From positions 1 through 23,721 of the forward strand of contig JAZNWL010000042.1 in the NCBI GenBank assembly GCA_045593325.1: a stretch of 23,721 nucleotides of DNA, in the 5' to 3' direction. The notes beneath the pieces were generated by a model that was not told the origin of the DNA, searched no databases, and saw only the letters and a list, made by a program, of their open reading frames with translations. The translations under genes were made by a program, and so were the position numbers. Of the stretch, positions 16,744 to 23,598 are shown one piece after another (position 1 is the stretch's first letter; every line of letters begins with the position of its first letter). This DNA is from UMGS1484 sp045593325 (lineage in GTDB: Bacteria > Bacillota > Clostridia > Oscillospirales > Acutalibacteraceae).

Positions 16744-17505
16744 TTATTCAAACACAATGGCGGTGCCTTGCTGTTTTGCCAGGTCCACAATGGCTTTTTC
16801 CGGCAAGGTATCGGTGATTAAAATGTCCACGTCTTCCAGGGTGGCAAAGGTGTAGGGCATGGACTTGCCGAATTTGGAACTGTCCACCATGACAATGGTG
16901 CGACGGGCTTTGGCGGCGATGGCACGTTTCAGTTCACATTCATCCCAGTTGCCGCAGGTAAAGCCGGTGTCAGCCGAGAAGGCGGATGCCACCAAAAAGG
17001 CAATGTCAAAATTCAGGTTGCTGATGAATTGGAGCGACTGGGTTCCCGACACCGAAAGGGTGTTGCGGTTGATGACCCCGCCGATCATGGTAACGCTGGG
17101 CTTGTACCGTTTGGAAACTTCCATGGCAACGTTGGGTGCCCCGGTTACAATGGATAAATTCAGGTCAGGCAAGGCACGGGCAAAACTCATCCCCGTGGAG
17201 CCCGAATCCATATAAATGGAGCGGCCGGTTTCCACGTACCCCGCCGCAATCCGGGCGATATGTTCCTTGGCGGCAGGATTCTTCACCGCCCGCAGGGCGT
17301 AAAGATCTTCCTGGGTTCCCAAAGATTTAATATGGCGGGCGCCCCCGCGAATGCGGATGGCTTCCCCGATTTTTTCAAAGAATTCCAAATCTCGCCGTAA
17401 GGTCATGCTGGAAACTTCAGGGAACTTCTTTTCCAAGTCTTTCAACAAGATGGTATCCTGTTCCCGCAGAAGTTCTAAAATCTTCTCCCGACGGTTAAAG
17501 CTCAC
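16744..17505 (-). CDS. DeoR/GlpR-family transcriptional regulator
   Basis: This is a 253-residue regulator of the DeoR family, whose members usually repress sugar or polyol genes and respond to phosphorylated sugars. The N-terminal winged helix-turn-helix (about 3-57) shows RREKILELLREQDTILLKDL and the recognition part SSMTLRRDLEFFEKIGEAIR. The DeoRC sensor domain follows, with YMDSGSTGMSFARAL and the late VMVDSSKFGKS motif that forms the phosphosugar site. The open frame starts at a TTG (17511) just 2 bases from GGAGG, so the GTG at 17505, 8 bases from GGAGG, is preferred. It is the first gene of the dehydrogenase locus, and mtlD at the far end would fit a phosphosugar effector. Control of the locus by this protein is inference. 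Confidence 0.88.
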   Translation of the reverse strand: MSFNRREKILELLREQDTILLKDLEKKFPEVSSMTLRRDLEFFEKIGEAIRIRGGARHIKSLGTQEDLYALRAVKNPAAKEHIARIAAGYVETGRSIYMDSGSTGMSFARALPDLNLSIVTGAPNVAMEVSKRYKPSVTMIGGVINRNTLSVSGTQSLQFISNLNFDIAFLVASAFSADTGFTCGNWDECELKRAIAAKARRTIVMVDSSKFGKSMPYTFATLEDVDILITDTLPEKAIVDLAKQQGTAIVFE

Positions 17506-17577
17506 GGACAAGACCTCCTTTTTCCTTAAAATATAAGGCTGTTTATAAAAATGTTAAAAATTCACACTATCGTGTTA

Positions 17578-17606
17578 ATTATAATCATTTGACAGGGTTT
17601 TGTCAA
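17578..17606 (-). promoter_or_regulatory. Near-consensus promoter of the DeoR/dehydrogenase locus, overlapping an inverted repeat
   Basis: On the minus strand consensus TTGACA (17606-17601) and consensus TATAAT (17583-17578) are exactly 17 bases apart, 72 bases upstream of the GTG start. The -35 box is one arm of an inverted repeat TTGACA-AAACCC-TGTCAA (17589-17606). A second, shorter repeat ACAC-GATA-GTGT lies just after the -10 box at the likely start of transcription. Both could be operators for autoregulation. Confidence 0.7.
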
Positions 17607-17643
17607 TGGGTTTCGACAAATAATATCCCCTTTTTAGAGAAAA

Positions 17644-17675
17644 AATCTGCCCCACTCATAAGAGTAGGGCAGATT
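17644..17675 (-). terminator. Rho-independent terminator after the lipoprotein gene
   Basis: The stem pairs AATCTGCCC with GGGCAGATT and continues inside with ACTC/GAGT. On the minus strand it runs into TTTTTT. It lies about 70 bases after the stop of the lipoprotein gene at 17746-18558. The rest of the gap to 17746 holds no recognised gene. Confidence 0.8.
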
Positions 17676-17745
17676 AGTTTATCGGACTATTTTGTTACCG
17701 ATTTACCTCGCGAAAACGCCCAGGGTTTTAGTGGTAAGAATTTGC

Positions 17746-18558
17746 CTACTGGGTAACAAGATCATCTTGGGTTTGCACTGTCACAGTTTCCAGCTTCAAC
17801 AAGGGTAAGATCTCATTGATTTGATCATAGTGACCGTAAAGAAGCGCAGAATGAACCACATCGTTTTGCTTCCAAACAAAAACAGCCGAATCAGAAGAAA
17901 CGTTTCTCATATAAAGATACTCAATTCCATTCACCGTAGTTCGGAAATAGTTTTCCTTCCCCTTGTTTAAATTGGTTTCGAATCCATTATAAAATGCTTG
18001 GTCGAAATCTATCGTATGAGCTGCTATGAATAATTCCGAGGTCTCAGCCTCACCAAATCGATAGTGATAATTTATCGTTGACAACTCCACAATAATTTTG
18101 TCCAAGGATACCAATTCATTGCTTGATGAAATTCCGGGACGCAAATAGGTAATGGTGTTTCCCTGTTGCATGGTTTGCAAAGCCTCGGCAGAAACAGCAT
18201 TTTCTACCTGGGTTTGATTTTTAAACCAGTTTTTCAGTTGCGCTTCCGTAGAAAATTCTAAATCTTCTTCCACAATCATATTTTCTTGTTCATTTTTATC
18301 ATTGGACACAGGTGTTGATACAACCGTTTTTTCGGATTCCCCGGAAACAGCAACCGATTCCGTCTTTTGGGGTTTTGATTCAACCGAAGCTTCTACCGTT
18401 GTGTCAACCTTGATCTCTCCTGCCTCTTGTGATTGGGGAGCCGCCGTTTGAACATCAGCCACCGAAGAAACGTCTGTGGGCGTTTCTTCCCCTTGGGAAC
18501 ATCCTGCAAAAGAAAGAACAAGTGCCAACGATACCAGAATAAGCAGTAATTTTTTCAT
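17746..18558 (-). CDS. Lipoprotein of unknown function
   Basis: This is a 270-residue predicted lipoprotein with lipobox LSFAGC (Cys 20). The mature protein begins with a linker of about 75 residues rich in Thr, Ser, Val and Glu, typical of a cell-wall spacer. A globular domain follows from about residue 95. Near its C-terminus a strand pattern (NGIEYLYMRN, AVFVWKQNDVVHSALLYGH, then INEILPLLKLETV) vaguely recalls DUF4367-type lipoprotein domains, but this is too weak to assign. It starts 15 bases after the metallopeptidase stop codon behind AAAGGAGG, so the two are co-transcribed. The DNA is more AT-rich than the dehydrogenase genes. Confidence 0.65.
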   Translation of the reverse strand: MKKLLLILVSLALVLSFAGCSQGEETPTDVSSVADVQTAAPQSQEAGEIKVDTTVEASVESKPQKTESVAVSGESEKTVVSTPVSNDKNEQENMIVEEDLEFSTEAQLKNWFKNQTQVENAVSAEALQTMQQGNTITYLRPGISSSNELVSLDKIIVELSTINYHYRFGEAETSELFIAAHTIDFDQAFYNGFETNLNKGKENYFRTTVNGIEYLYMRNVSSDSAVFVWKQNDVVHSALLYGHYDQINEILPLLKLETVTVQTQDDLVTQ

Positions 18559-18573
18559 AGTCGATATCCTCCT

Positions 18574-20507
18574 TTATGAATCAGATGAATTGGCTAAATA
18601 GTTTTCTATCAATAATCGGCAATCATCGCAATACAACTGGTCAGGTTGAGAATTCCAATACGTCGCCAGCATTGTTAGGTTCCATCCATACGACATTATA
18701 CAAACGCCCCCGTTATGTACAGTATCTGGCGTTGAATCCGCACCAGTTGCCGCTCCCAGACAATGAGAAATTTCATGCAAAGCCACATATTGGTCTCTAT
18801 AAATTGTGTTGTCACCAGTTGTGGCATTTCCGTTCCTGTATACTGTACAAACCATATATGATCTGATGGCTACTCCCTCTACTAAACTGTACGCATGCGC
18901 GCCATCATCATCTTTACCACAGGGAATATGCCCACTAAACATTACGAAAAGTTTATGTTTATTTGCATCCGTTTTCCCATTATACATATCTCGCAAATTA
19001 GCCGTGGAATTCTTATGATGCGCCGTAGAAAGCTGTTTTGAAGTATCATAAGCAGCGCAAGATGAACCGGTTGCATGGCTTGAAGGACAATTCGCATTAT
19101 AGTTATATCCTGTGCATTGATCCCCATAAGACTGTTTGTAAACAGGGGTTTCCATCTTAACACCTATACCGAAAACGTTTTCAATAATCTCTTTAATCTC
19201 CGACTGTTTAGCGGTTACATTGGAAAGTGTTGACGACCAATTCCTGTTATAACGCTCCTGGAATCCGGTATCATAATAATAACTAATGGCAACCTGCTGA
19301 TCCTCAACCTGCCAAACAGCGCCGTAATTACTATAGTCTACCGCACAGTTGGTGGTAGTTATCGTGCTTCTACCATAGGTGGTTAAAGTCCTCGAGGTAC
19401 AAGCAAAATTTACAAGTTGAAAACCATTCGTGACAGGAATAATATACCACCATTGAGAGTTAGTTATAGAATCAGTCTCCTGAAAGGTAGTTTTATAGTT
19501 TTGATTTAACCGCAGGTATTTTCCATTCACAATATTTTTGATATAGTATATCGGTCTAGTAGCGTCCGCAAGTTGTATAGCAAATCGATGCCTGTCAGTA
19601 TTAGAACTCGTATTAAAATAAGCATTATCATCCGCATCCGCATACAATCGATGATTGGATGCAGAGTTCTTAATTTGATATATAAAATTGGATGCAATTC
19701 CTTGTGCGGTTCCCAATGGTAAATTCACCCGATTTTTGTCCCAAAAAGACAGTATCTTGTCTACTGCATATTTATTTATTTCCAAAGCATCCACCGAATC
19801 AATATCCCCATCCATATCAACATCTGCTGCCAAGATTTGATCCGAATCCAACTCAACCTTATCAGTAGCATATTGCAAAGCTAAAAGTGAATCTTTTGAA
19901 TCAATGGTTGTATCTTTATTGATGTCGCCCAAAACCACCTTTTGAAAAGAAAAAGGATCACTGACGCTGGCTGAATTATCACTATATGCTTCTATTAGTG
20001 AACAATAAACAGAGTTTTGAGGTGAAGTAGCAGTTGCAGGAGCATTAAAACAAAAATTCACCAACTTAGTACCCTGCTCATAATTAAAGGCACTCATGAT
20101 ATTTGCATAGAGGTACCCGTCGTCTTCATAAGACGACGTTTCAACTATTATAGCCGAATGAACAGGGGTTATATCTACATTGCAATACTTATAAAATCCA
20201 AAGAAGTTGATGAACTAATTCGCAATCTTGCAGTATCAACATCGCTACGATTCATGGTAAGGGCTAACACGACATTTTTATACTGCACAGCAGATTCCGG
20301 AGGTGAAATTGCTGTAATTTCGGTATCACTGTCCATCAGATCCGGTGATACAACAAAATCGGTTGATGTTACAGTTGGCAAAACAGAGGAACCAACCGCA
20401 TCTAATCCAAGTGCCATACTGTAATGAAAAACAGTACCAAGTACAATTAAAATACATACAGTAAATATTACTATTTTCCGCCAAATGATTTTTCCATTGC
20501 TCGCCAT
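18574..20507 (-). pseudogene. Secreted cohesin-like/dockerin/ricin-like metallopeptidase, broken by a frameshift
   Basis: Two adjacent minus-strand frames read as one protein of about 643 residues. The first (from ATG 20507, with AAGGAGA upstream) gives a signal peptide and the first strands of a cohesin-like domain, then stops at TAG (20177-20175). The next frame (a -1 shift) is open from about 20210 and continues the same domain (NVDITPVHSAIIVE, then YANIMSAFNYEQGTKLVNF). A type I dockerin (GDINKDTTIDSKDS, DVDMDGDIDSVDA), a ricin-like trefoil (YYIKNIVNGKYLRL, QWWYIIP) and a metallopeptidase domain follow. The peptidase domain has the zinc site HEISHCLG (first His codon at 18777) and a Met-turn-like CIMSYG about 20 residues later. 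The in-frame ATG at 20097 has no ribosome site. Either the gene is inactivated, the assembly has an indel, or the shift is made up in expression. It is AT-rich relative to most neighbours. Confidence 0.72.
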
Positions 20508-20557
20508 ATTATAACATCTCCTTTTTTCATGGTATAGAAGTGCCCTTCCTACTTTGA

Positions 20558-20586
20558 AATATACCATACTTTTCACAAGAAGTCAA
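20558..20586 (-). promoter_or_regulatory. Promoter of the metallopeptidase-lipoprotein pair
   Basis: On the minus strand TTGACT (20586-20581) and TATATT (20563-20558) are exactly 17 bases apart, about 50 bases upstream of the ATG at 20507. An intact promoter and ribosome site argue that the frameshifted gene was functional recently. Confidence 0.6.
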
Positions 20587-20704
20587 TGCATAATAGATAT
20601 AATTGCTTTGGATTTTTTCTTGTTTTTGTGAAGAATGTCAAAACTAATTCAAAATTATGTTGACTTCACTTTGTAAACATTCGGTAAATTTTATTCCCAA
20701 CCCG

Positions 20705-20733
20705 TTGCAAGTTGCCGAAATTTCATGTATTAT
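20705..20733 (+). promoter_or_regulatory. Promoter of the CBS-pair protein gene
   Basis: TTGCAA (20705-20710) and TATTAT (20728-20733) are separated by 17 bases, 55 bases before the ATG at 20789. It is divergent from the metallopeptidase promoter. Confidence 0.5.
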
Positions 20734-20788
20734 GAAAACAGAAATCAAAATCATGTGAATTTTTAACATATAGAGGACGTATTGTATC

Positions 20789-21211
20789 ATGAACGTTGCT
20801 TTTTTTCTCACCCCCAAAAACACCGTGGCATATTTGTATGACCATTATACCATCCGTCAAGGTCTGGAAAAAATGAAACACCACGGGTATACCGCCATTC
20901 CCGTGATCACCAAAGAGGGCAAATACGTGGGCACCGTCAGCGAAGGGGACTTTTTGTGGCATCTGGTGCGGGGGGAAACCGGCGAACAGCTCCACCAGAT
21001 CGACATTAAGGAAACCGAAGACCGTAAGATCAAAGACCTGCCCTTTAACGGGGTGTATCAACCCGTCACCATCACCGCCACCATTGAAGAACTCATGGAA
21101 AAAGCCGTGACCCAGAACTTCGTTCCCGTGGTGGACGACCTGCATTCTTTCATCGGCATTGTCACCCGCCGGGATATTATCCGGTATTTTTTCAATCGGT
21201 CGGGGGTATGA
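20789..21211 (+). CDS. CBS-pair protein, DarB/CbpB-like
   Basis: This is a 140-residue stand-alone protein made of two CBS domains. CBS1 (about 10-65) has LEKMKHHGYTAIPVITKEGKYVGTVSEGDFL and CBS2 (about 75-135) has FVPVVDDLHSFIGIVTRRDIIRYF. The length and the GYTAIPV and GIVTRRDI patterns resemble Bacillus DarB (YkuL) and Listeria CbpB. These bind cyclic di-AMP and act on the (p)ppGpp synthetase or pyruvate carboxylase, so ligand binding of adenine nucleotides is expected. A ribosome site GAGGA lies 11 bases before the ATG, a little far. It is the first plus-strand gene and has its own promoter and terminator. Confidence 0.85.
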   Translation: MNVAFFLTPKNTVAYLYDHYTIRQGLEKMKHHGYTAIPVITKEGKYVGTVSEGDFLWHLVRGETGEQLHQIDIKETEDRKIKDLPFNGVYQPVTITATIEELMEKAVTQNFVPVVDDLHSFIGIVTRRDIIRYFFNRSGV

Positions 21212-21328
21212 TCACGTCCCGCGTGATGATATCAATGGGAAGCATTGTATGAAATCCCAACCCGCTTATGGGAGATTCCATACCACTCCTTCGGATCGGA
21301 TGCAACCAAAAAGAAAACGGAACGCATA
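21212..21328 (+). other. Non-coding stretch with small hairpins after the CBS gene
   Basis: No gene is seen here. Short inverted repeats occur one after another: ATCACG/CGTGAT overlapping the CBS stop codon (21211-21227), CAATG/CATTG around 21232-21247, and ATGG/CCAT around 21269-21283. None is followed by a T run. They may be 3' untranslated structure ahead of the terminator that follows. Confidence 0.35.
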
Positions 21329-21361
21329 GCGAGACTTCCTTATGGGAAGTCTCGCAGTTTT
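21329..21361 (+). terminator. Rho-independent terminator of the CBS gene
   Basis: A perfect 11-base stem GCGAGACTTCC/GGAAGTCTCGC (21329-21339 with 21345-21355) has a 5-base loop and is followed by AGTTTTATT. The tail is the first copy of a 15-base repeat that recurs behind a different hairpin at 23528-23556. Confidence 0.75.
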
Positions 21362-21369
21362 ATTCGCCT
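21355..21369 (+). repeat. 15-base direct repeat, left copy
   Basis: CAGTTTTATTCGCCT is repeated without mismatch at 23556-23570. The two copies bracket the hairpin array and the AAA ATPase gene. A 12-base inverted copy (AGGCGAATAAAA) lies at 21446-21457. Confidence 0.8.
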
Positions 21370-21457
21370 CGTTTCCCTCGGCGAGTTATATTGCTTCGCA
21401 GTGATATTCGGCTAACGCCGAGTGGTATTGCCTTCGGCAGTTTATAGGCGAATAAAA
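21358..21457 (+). repeat. Array of four ATT...AGT mini-hairpins inside a larger stem
   Basis: Four consecutive hairpins each begin ATT and end AGT, with the outer pairs A-T, T.G, T-A closing a GC-rich stem. They are 21362-21386 (ATTCGCC/GGCGAGT), 21390-21402 (ATTGC/GCAGT, loop TTC), 21406-21423 (ATTCGGC/GCCGAGT, loop TAAC) and 21427-21441 (ATTGCC/GGCAGT, loop TTC). Linkers are 3 bases between the later ones. In addition TTTTATTCGCCT (21358-21369) can pair with AGGCGAATAAAA (21446-21457) around the rest, competing with the first hairpin. The form is that of a dispersed palindromic repeat or structured RNA; no protein is encoded. Confidence 0.65.
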
Positions 21458-21523
21458 TAACACTGGAATCGTTAGATTTTCGACACCTATGTGGCAAAAG
21501 AGCAAACTTTATGTGTCATCCAA

Positions 21524-21571
21524 GTTATCCCACTTGACTTTTGCGCATAATCTGGGTATAATTGGGATAAC
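21524..21571 (+). promoter_or_regulatory. Promoter of the ATPase gene bracketed by a 9-base inverted repeat
   Basis: TTGACT (21534-21539) and consensus TATAAT (21557-21562) are 17 bases apart. The arms GTTATCCCA (21524-21532) and TGGGATAAC (21563-21571) are perfectly inverted and sit immediately outside the -35 and -10 boxes. Two repressor subunits bound there would enclose the whole promoter. The ribosome site GGAGG is 7 bases before the ATG at 21593. Confidence 0.7.
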
Positions 21572-21592
21572 CTGATTAACGGAGGTGTCTTC

Positions 21593-23410
21593 ATGAACCA
21601 AAACGAAATTTTACAGCGTATTGAAGAACTCGAACGAGAGATTTCTGCACTTCCGCCCGGAAATGTAAGTGCAAAAACAGTTAAGGGCAAAGAATACTAT
21701 TATCACAGATACACGATTCATGGAAAGAGAAGCGAAGACTATATTGACTTTGAAAAGGTTGAAGAACTTCGTAATCAAATTGAAAAACGCAAGGAACTTG
21801 AGGTAGAACTAAAAACTTTGAAACGCTCTATTCCTGTTCCCAAACCCACAAAGAAGAAAAAAGACAATCACGAGTTTTTCACTTATGTCAGAATCGATGA
21901 TCAACTTAAGAGTTATGCATCACATGTCAAATCGTATAAGAAACGTGAATGCTATTCTGAACTGAAAGAGTATGTGTTTGGTGAACATCAAGACAAAGTC
22001 TTTATCTTGTATGGTCTGCGCAGAACCGGTAAAACAACTTTGATTCGGCAAGCTCTTTTAGATATGTCATCAGAACAACTTTCTAAAACGGCTTTTATCC
22101 AAGTCAAATCAAAAGATACCCTATCAAACATTAATTCGGATTTGAAGTATCTGGAAAGCAAAGGATATCAATATGTCTTTATTGATGAGATTACCCTAAT
22201 GGAGGATTTCATCGAAGGAGCTGCTTTGTTCTCAGACATATATGCAAGTAGCGGTATGAAGATTGTTTTGTCCGGCACTGATTCGCTGGGTTTTGTTTTC
22301 ACAGAATACGAACAACTTTACGACCGTTGCATCATGCTGCACACAACGTTTATTCCTTATCGTGAGTTTGAAAATGTTTTGGGTATCAAAGGCATTGATG
22401 AGTTTATTCGATTTGGTGGCACCATGAGCATGGGTGGTATCAACTATAACGAGAAGTCATCCTTTGCAAGTAAGAAAAGTGCCGGTGAATACATCGACAG
22501 TGCTATTGCACGAAACATCCAACACTCTTTGAAATATTATCAAGATGGTGGTCACTTTCGTCACTTGTATGACTTGTATCTTAAAGGCGAATTAACAAGC
22601 GCTATTAATCGCGTTGTTGAGGACATGAACCACAGATTTACTCGTGAAGTCCTAACCAAGACTTTTAAATCGAATGATCTGTCACTCACAGTCAGAAATC
22701 TTCTTAAAGATAGAAGCGAGCCTTTCGCCCTAAATGAAAATATCGACCACGAGGCAGTTGTTAAATCAATCAAAGTTATGCTGGATATTCTAAACAAAGA
22801 TGAGCAAGAAGTTGATGTCGATGATAGTCATGTCTATCAGATTAAGGAGTACCTTTCTTTGCTTGATTTGATTATGGAGATTGATATTGTCCATCTTCCT
22901 GATGTCAACCACAGAGAAAAGAAGATCGTGATCAGTCAGCCTGGTATGCGTTATGCACAAGCAGAAGCTCTTGTTAAGTCATTGCTTCTCGATGAGAAGT
23001 TTGGTGTCCTTTCTATCATTGAACGAAATCGTGTCATAGAAAGAGCATTAGGAGCAATCAAAGGTCGAATGATTGAAGACTTAATACTTCTTGAAACAAA
23101 GATTGCTAATCCAAATAAGCAGGTATTCCAACTGCAATTTGCTATTGGTGAATTTGATATGGTCGTTTATGATCCTGAATCATTAACCTGCGAGATATTT
23201 GAGATTAAACTAAGCAAAGAAGTTGTTTCACAACAGTATCAGCATCTTATCAACCAAGATAAATGCACGAAAACAGAGCATCGCTTCGGTAAGATTACCG
23301 GTAAGTATGTTATTTATCGAGGCGAAGCAACCAATGTTGATGATATTCAATACTTGAATGTAGAAGAGTATTTGAAATCACTTCATGTATTGCCTTTATC
23401 CGATTCTTGA
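21593..23410 (+). CDS. AAA ATPase (AAA_14/DUF4143-like) with C-terminal PD-(D/E)XK nuclease-type motif
   Basis: This 605-residue cytoplasmic protein falls into three parts. Residues 1-78 form a coiled-coil and small domain with the pattern LPPGNVSAKTVKGKEYYYHRY, resembling a short Firmicutes domain (DUF6788-like, from memory) with 'LPxG..S.K...GK.YYY'. Residues about 110-340 are a P-loop ATPase with Walker A GLRRTGKTT (141-149) and Walker B VFIDE (195-199), as in AAA_14 ATPases. The C-terminal part has GRMIEDLILLE followed by EFDMVVYD (Asp 522) and EIFEIKLSK (Glu 537, Lys 539), a PD-(D/E)XK nuclease pattern. Such ATPases are common in prokaryotes, and their function is mostly unknown. The gene is AT-rich, stands alone with its own promoter and terminator, and lies between direct repeats, which suggests acquisition. 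Nuclease activity and a role in defence or mobility are inference. Confidence 0.75.
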   Translation: MNQNEILQRIEELEREISALPPGNVSAKTVKGKEYYYHRYTIHGKRSEDYIDFEKVEELRNQIEKRKELEVELKTLKRSIPVPKPTKKKKDNHEFFTYVRIDDQLKSYASHVKSYKKRECYSELKEYVFGEHQDKVFILYGLRRTGKTTLIRQALLDMSSEQLSKTAFIQVKSKDTLSNINSDLKYLESKGYQYVFIDEITLMEDFIEGAALFSDIYASSGMKIVLSGTDSLGFVFTEYEQLYDRCIMLHTTFIPYREFENVLGIKGIDEFIRFGGTMSMGGINYNEKSSFASKKSAGEYIDSAIARNIQHSLKYYQDGGHFRHLYDLYLKGELTSAINRVVEDMNHRFTREVLTKTFKSNDLSLTVRNLLKDRSEPFALNENIDHEAVVKSIKVMLDILNKDEQEVDVDDSHVYQIKEYLSLLDLIMEIDIVHLPDVNHREKKIVISQPGMRYAQAEALVKSLLLDEKFGVLSIIERNRVIERALGAIKGRMIEDLILLETKIANPNKQVFQLQFAIGEFDMVVYDPESLTCEIFEIKLSKEVVSQQYQHLINQDKCTKTEHRFGKITGKYVIYRGEATNVDDIQYLNVEEYLKSLHVLPLSDS

Positions 23411-23527
23411 GTTGCTCAATTTGCTCAGAAATTTCTTTGGGTTCATCTTCACACCGGTTCAGTCTCATAACCCTCAACCGCTCCCTTTTGTTTTCTCCTC
23501 GTAGCAAGAAAAATCCTCACTCCCTTT

Positions 23528-23565
23528 GTAGGAATGTTCTTAGCGAACATTCCTACAGTTTTATT
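23528..23565 (+). terminator. Rho-independent terminator downstream of the ATPase gene
   Basis: A perfect 12-base stem GTAGGAATGTTC/GAACATTCCTAC (23528-23539 with 23545-23556) has loop TTAGC and is followed by AGTTTTATT. It lies 117 bases after the ATPase stop codon. No gene is recognised in the stretch from 23411 to here. Confidence 0.7.
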
Positions 23566-23570
23566 CGCCT
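23556..23570 (+). repeat. 15-base direct repeat, right copy
   Basis: CAGTTTTATTCGCCT is identical to 21355-21369. As at the left copy, it directly follows a strong hairpin whose stem sequence is unrelated to the left one. Only this arm is present here; the array of small hairpins is absent. Confidence 0.8.
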
Positions 23571-23572
23571 AG

Positions 23573-23597
23573 GTTGGCAAGACTCGAACCTGCCAAC
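23573..23597 (-). other. tRNA T-arm look-alike hairpin
   Basis: On the minus strand a 9-base stem (GTTGGCAGG with CTTGCCAAC, one G.U pair) closes a 7-base loop TTCGAGT, the form of a tRNA T arm. The adjoining sequence shows no anticodon arm, D arm or CCA end, so no complete tRNA is present. It could be a tRNA remnant left by integration, or chance. Confidence 0.35.
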
Positions 23598-23598
23598 G

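Noticed and set aside
20175..20215. Programmed -1 frameshift signal at the break in the metallopeptidase gene
   Set aside because: No X-XXY-YYZ heptamer in the right frame and no obvious downstream pseudoknot; an indel is simpler.
20658..20690. Second plus-strand promoter candidate (TTGACT followed by TAAATT)
   Set aside because: The spacing of about 19 bases and the poor -10 box make it weaker than the site at 20705-20733.
23310..23507. Minus-strand open frame with a coiled-coil-like stretch (EISEQIEQLKNRIK)
   Set aside because: It overlaps the end of the ATPase gene on the other strand and has no promoter or ribosome site; probably chance, though a gene remnant cannot be fully excluded.
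23528..23556. LexA-type SOS box in the GTTC/GAAC hairpin
   Set aside because: The half-sites are in the wrong order (GTTC before GAAC), and the stem with its T-rich tail fits a terminator.
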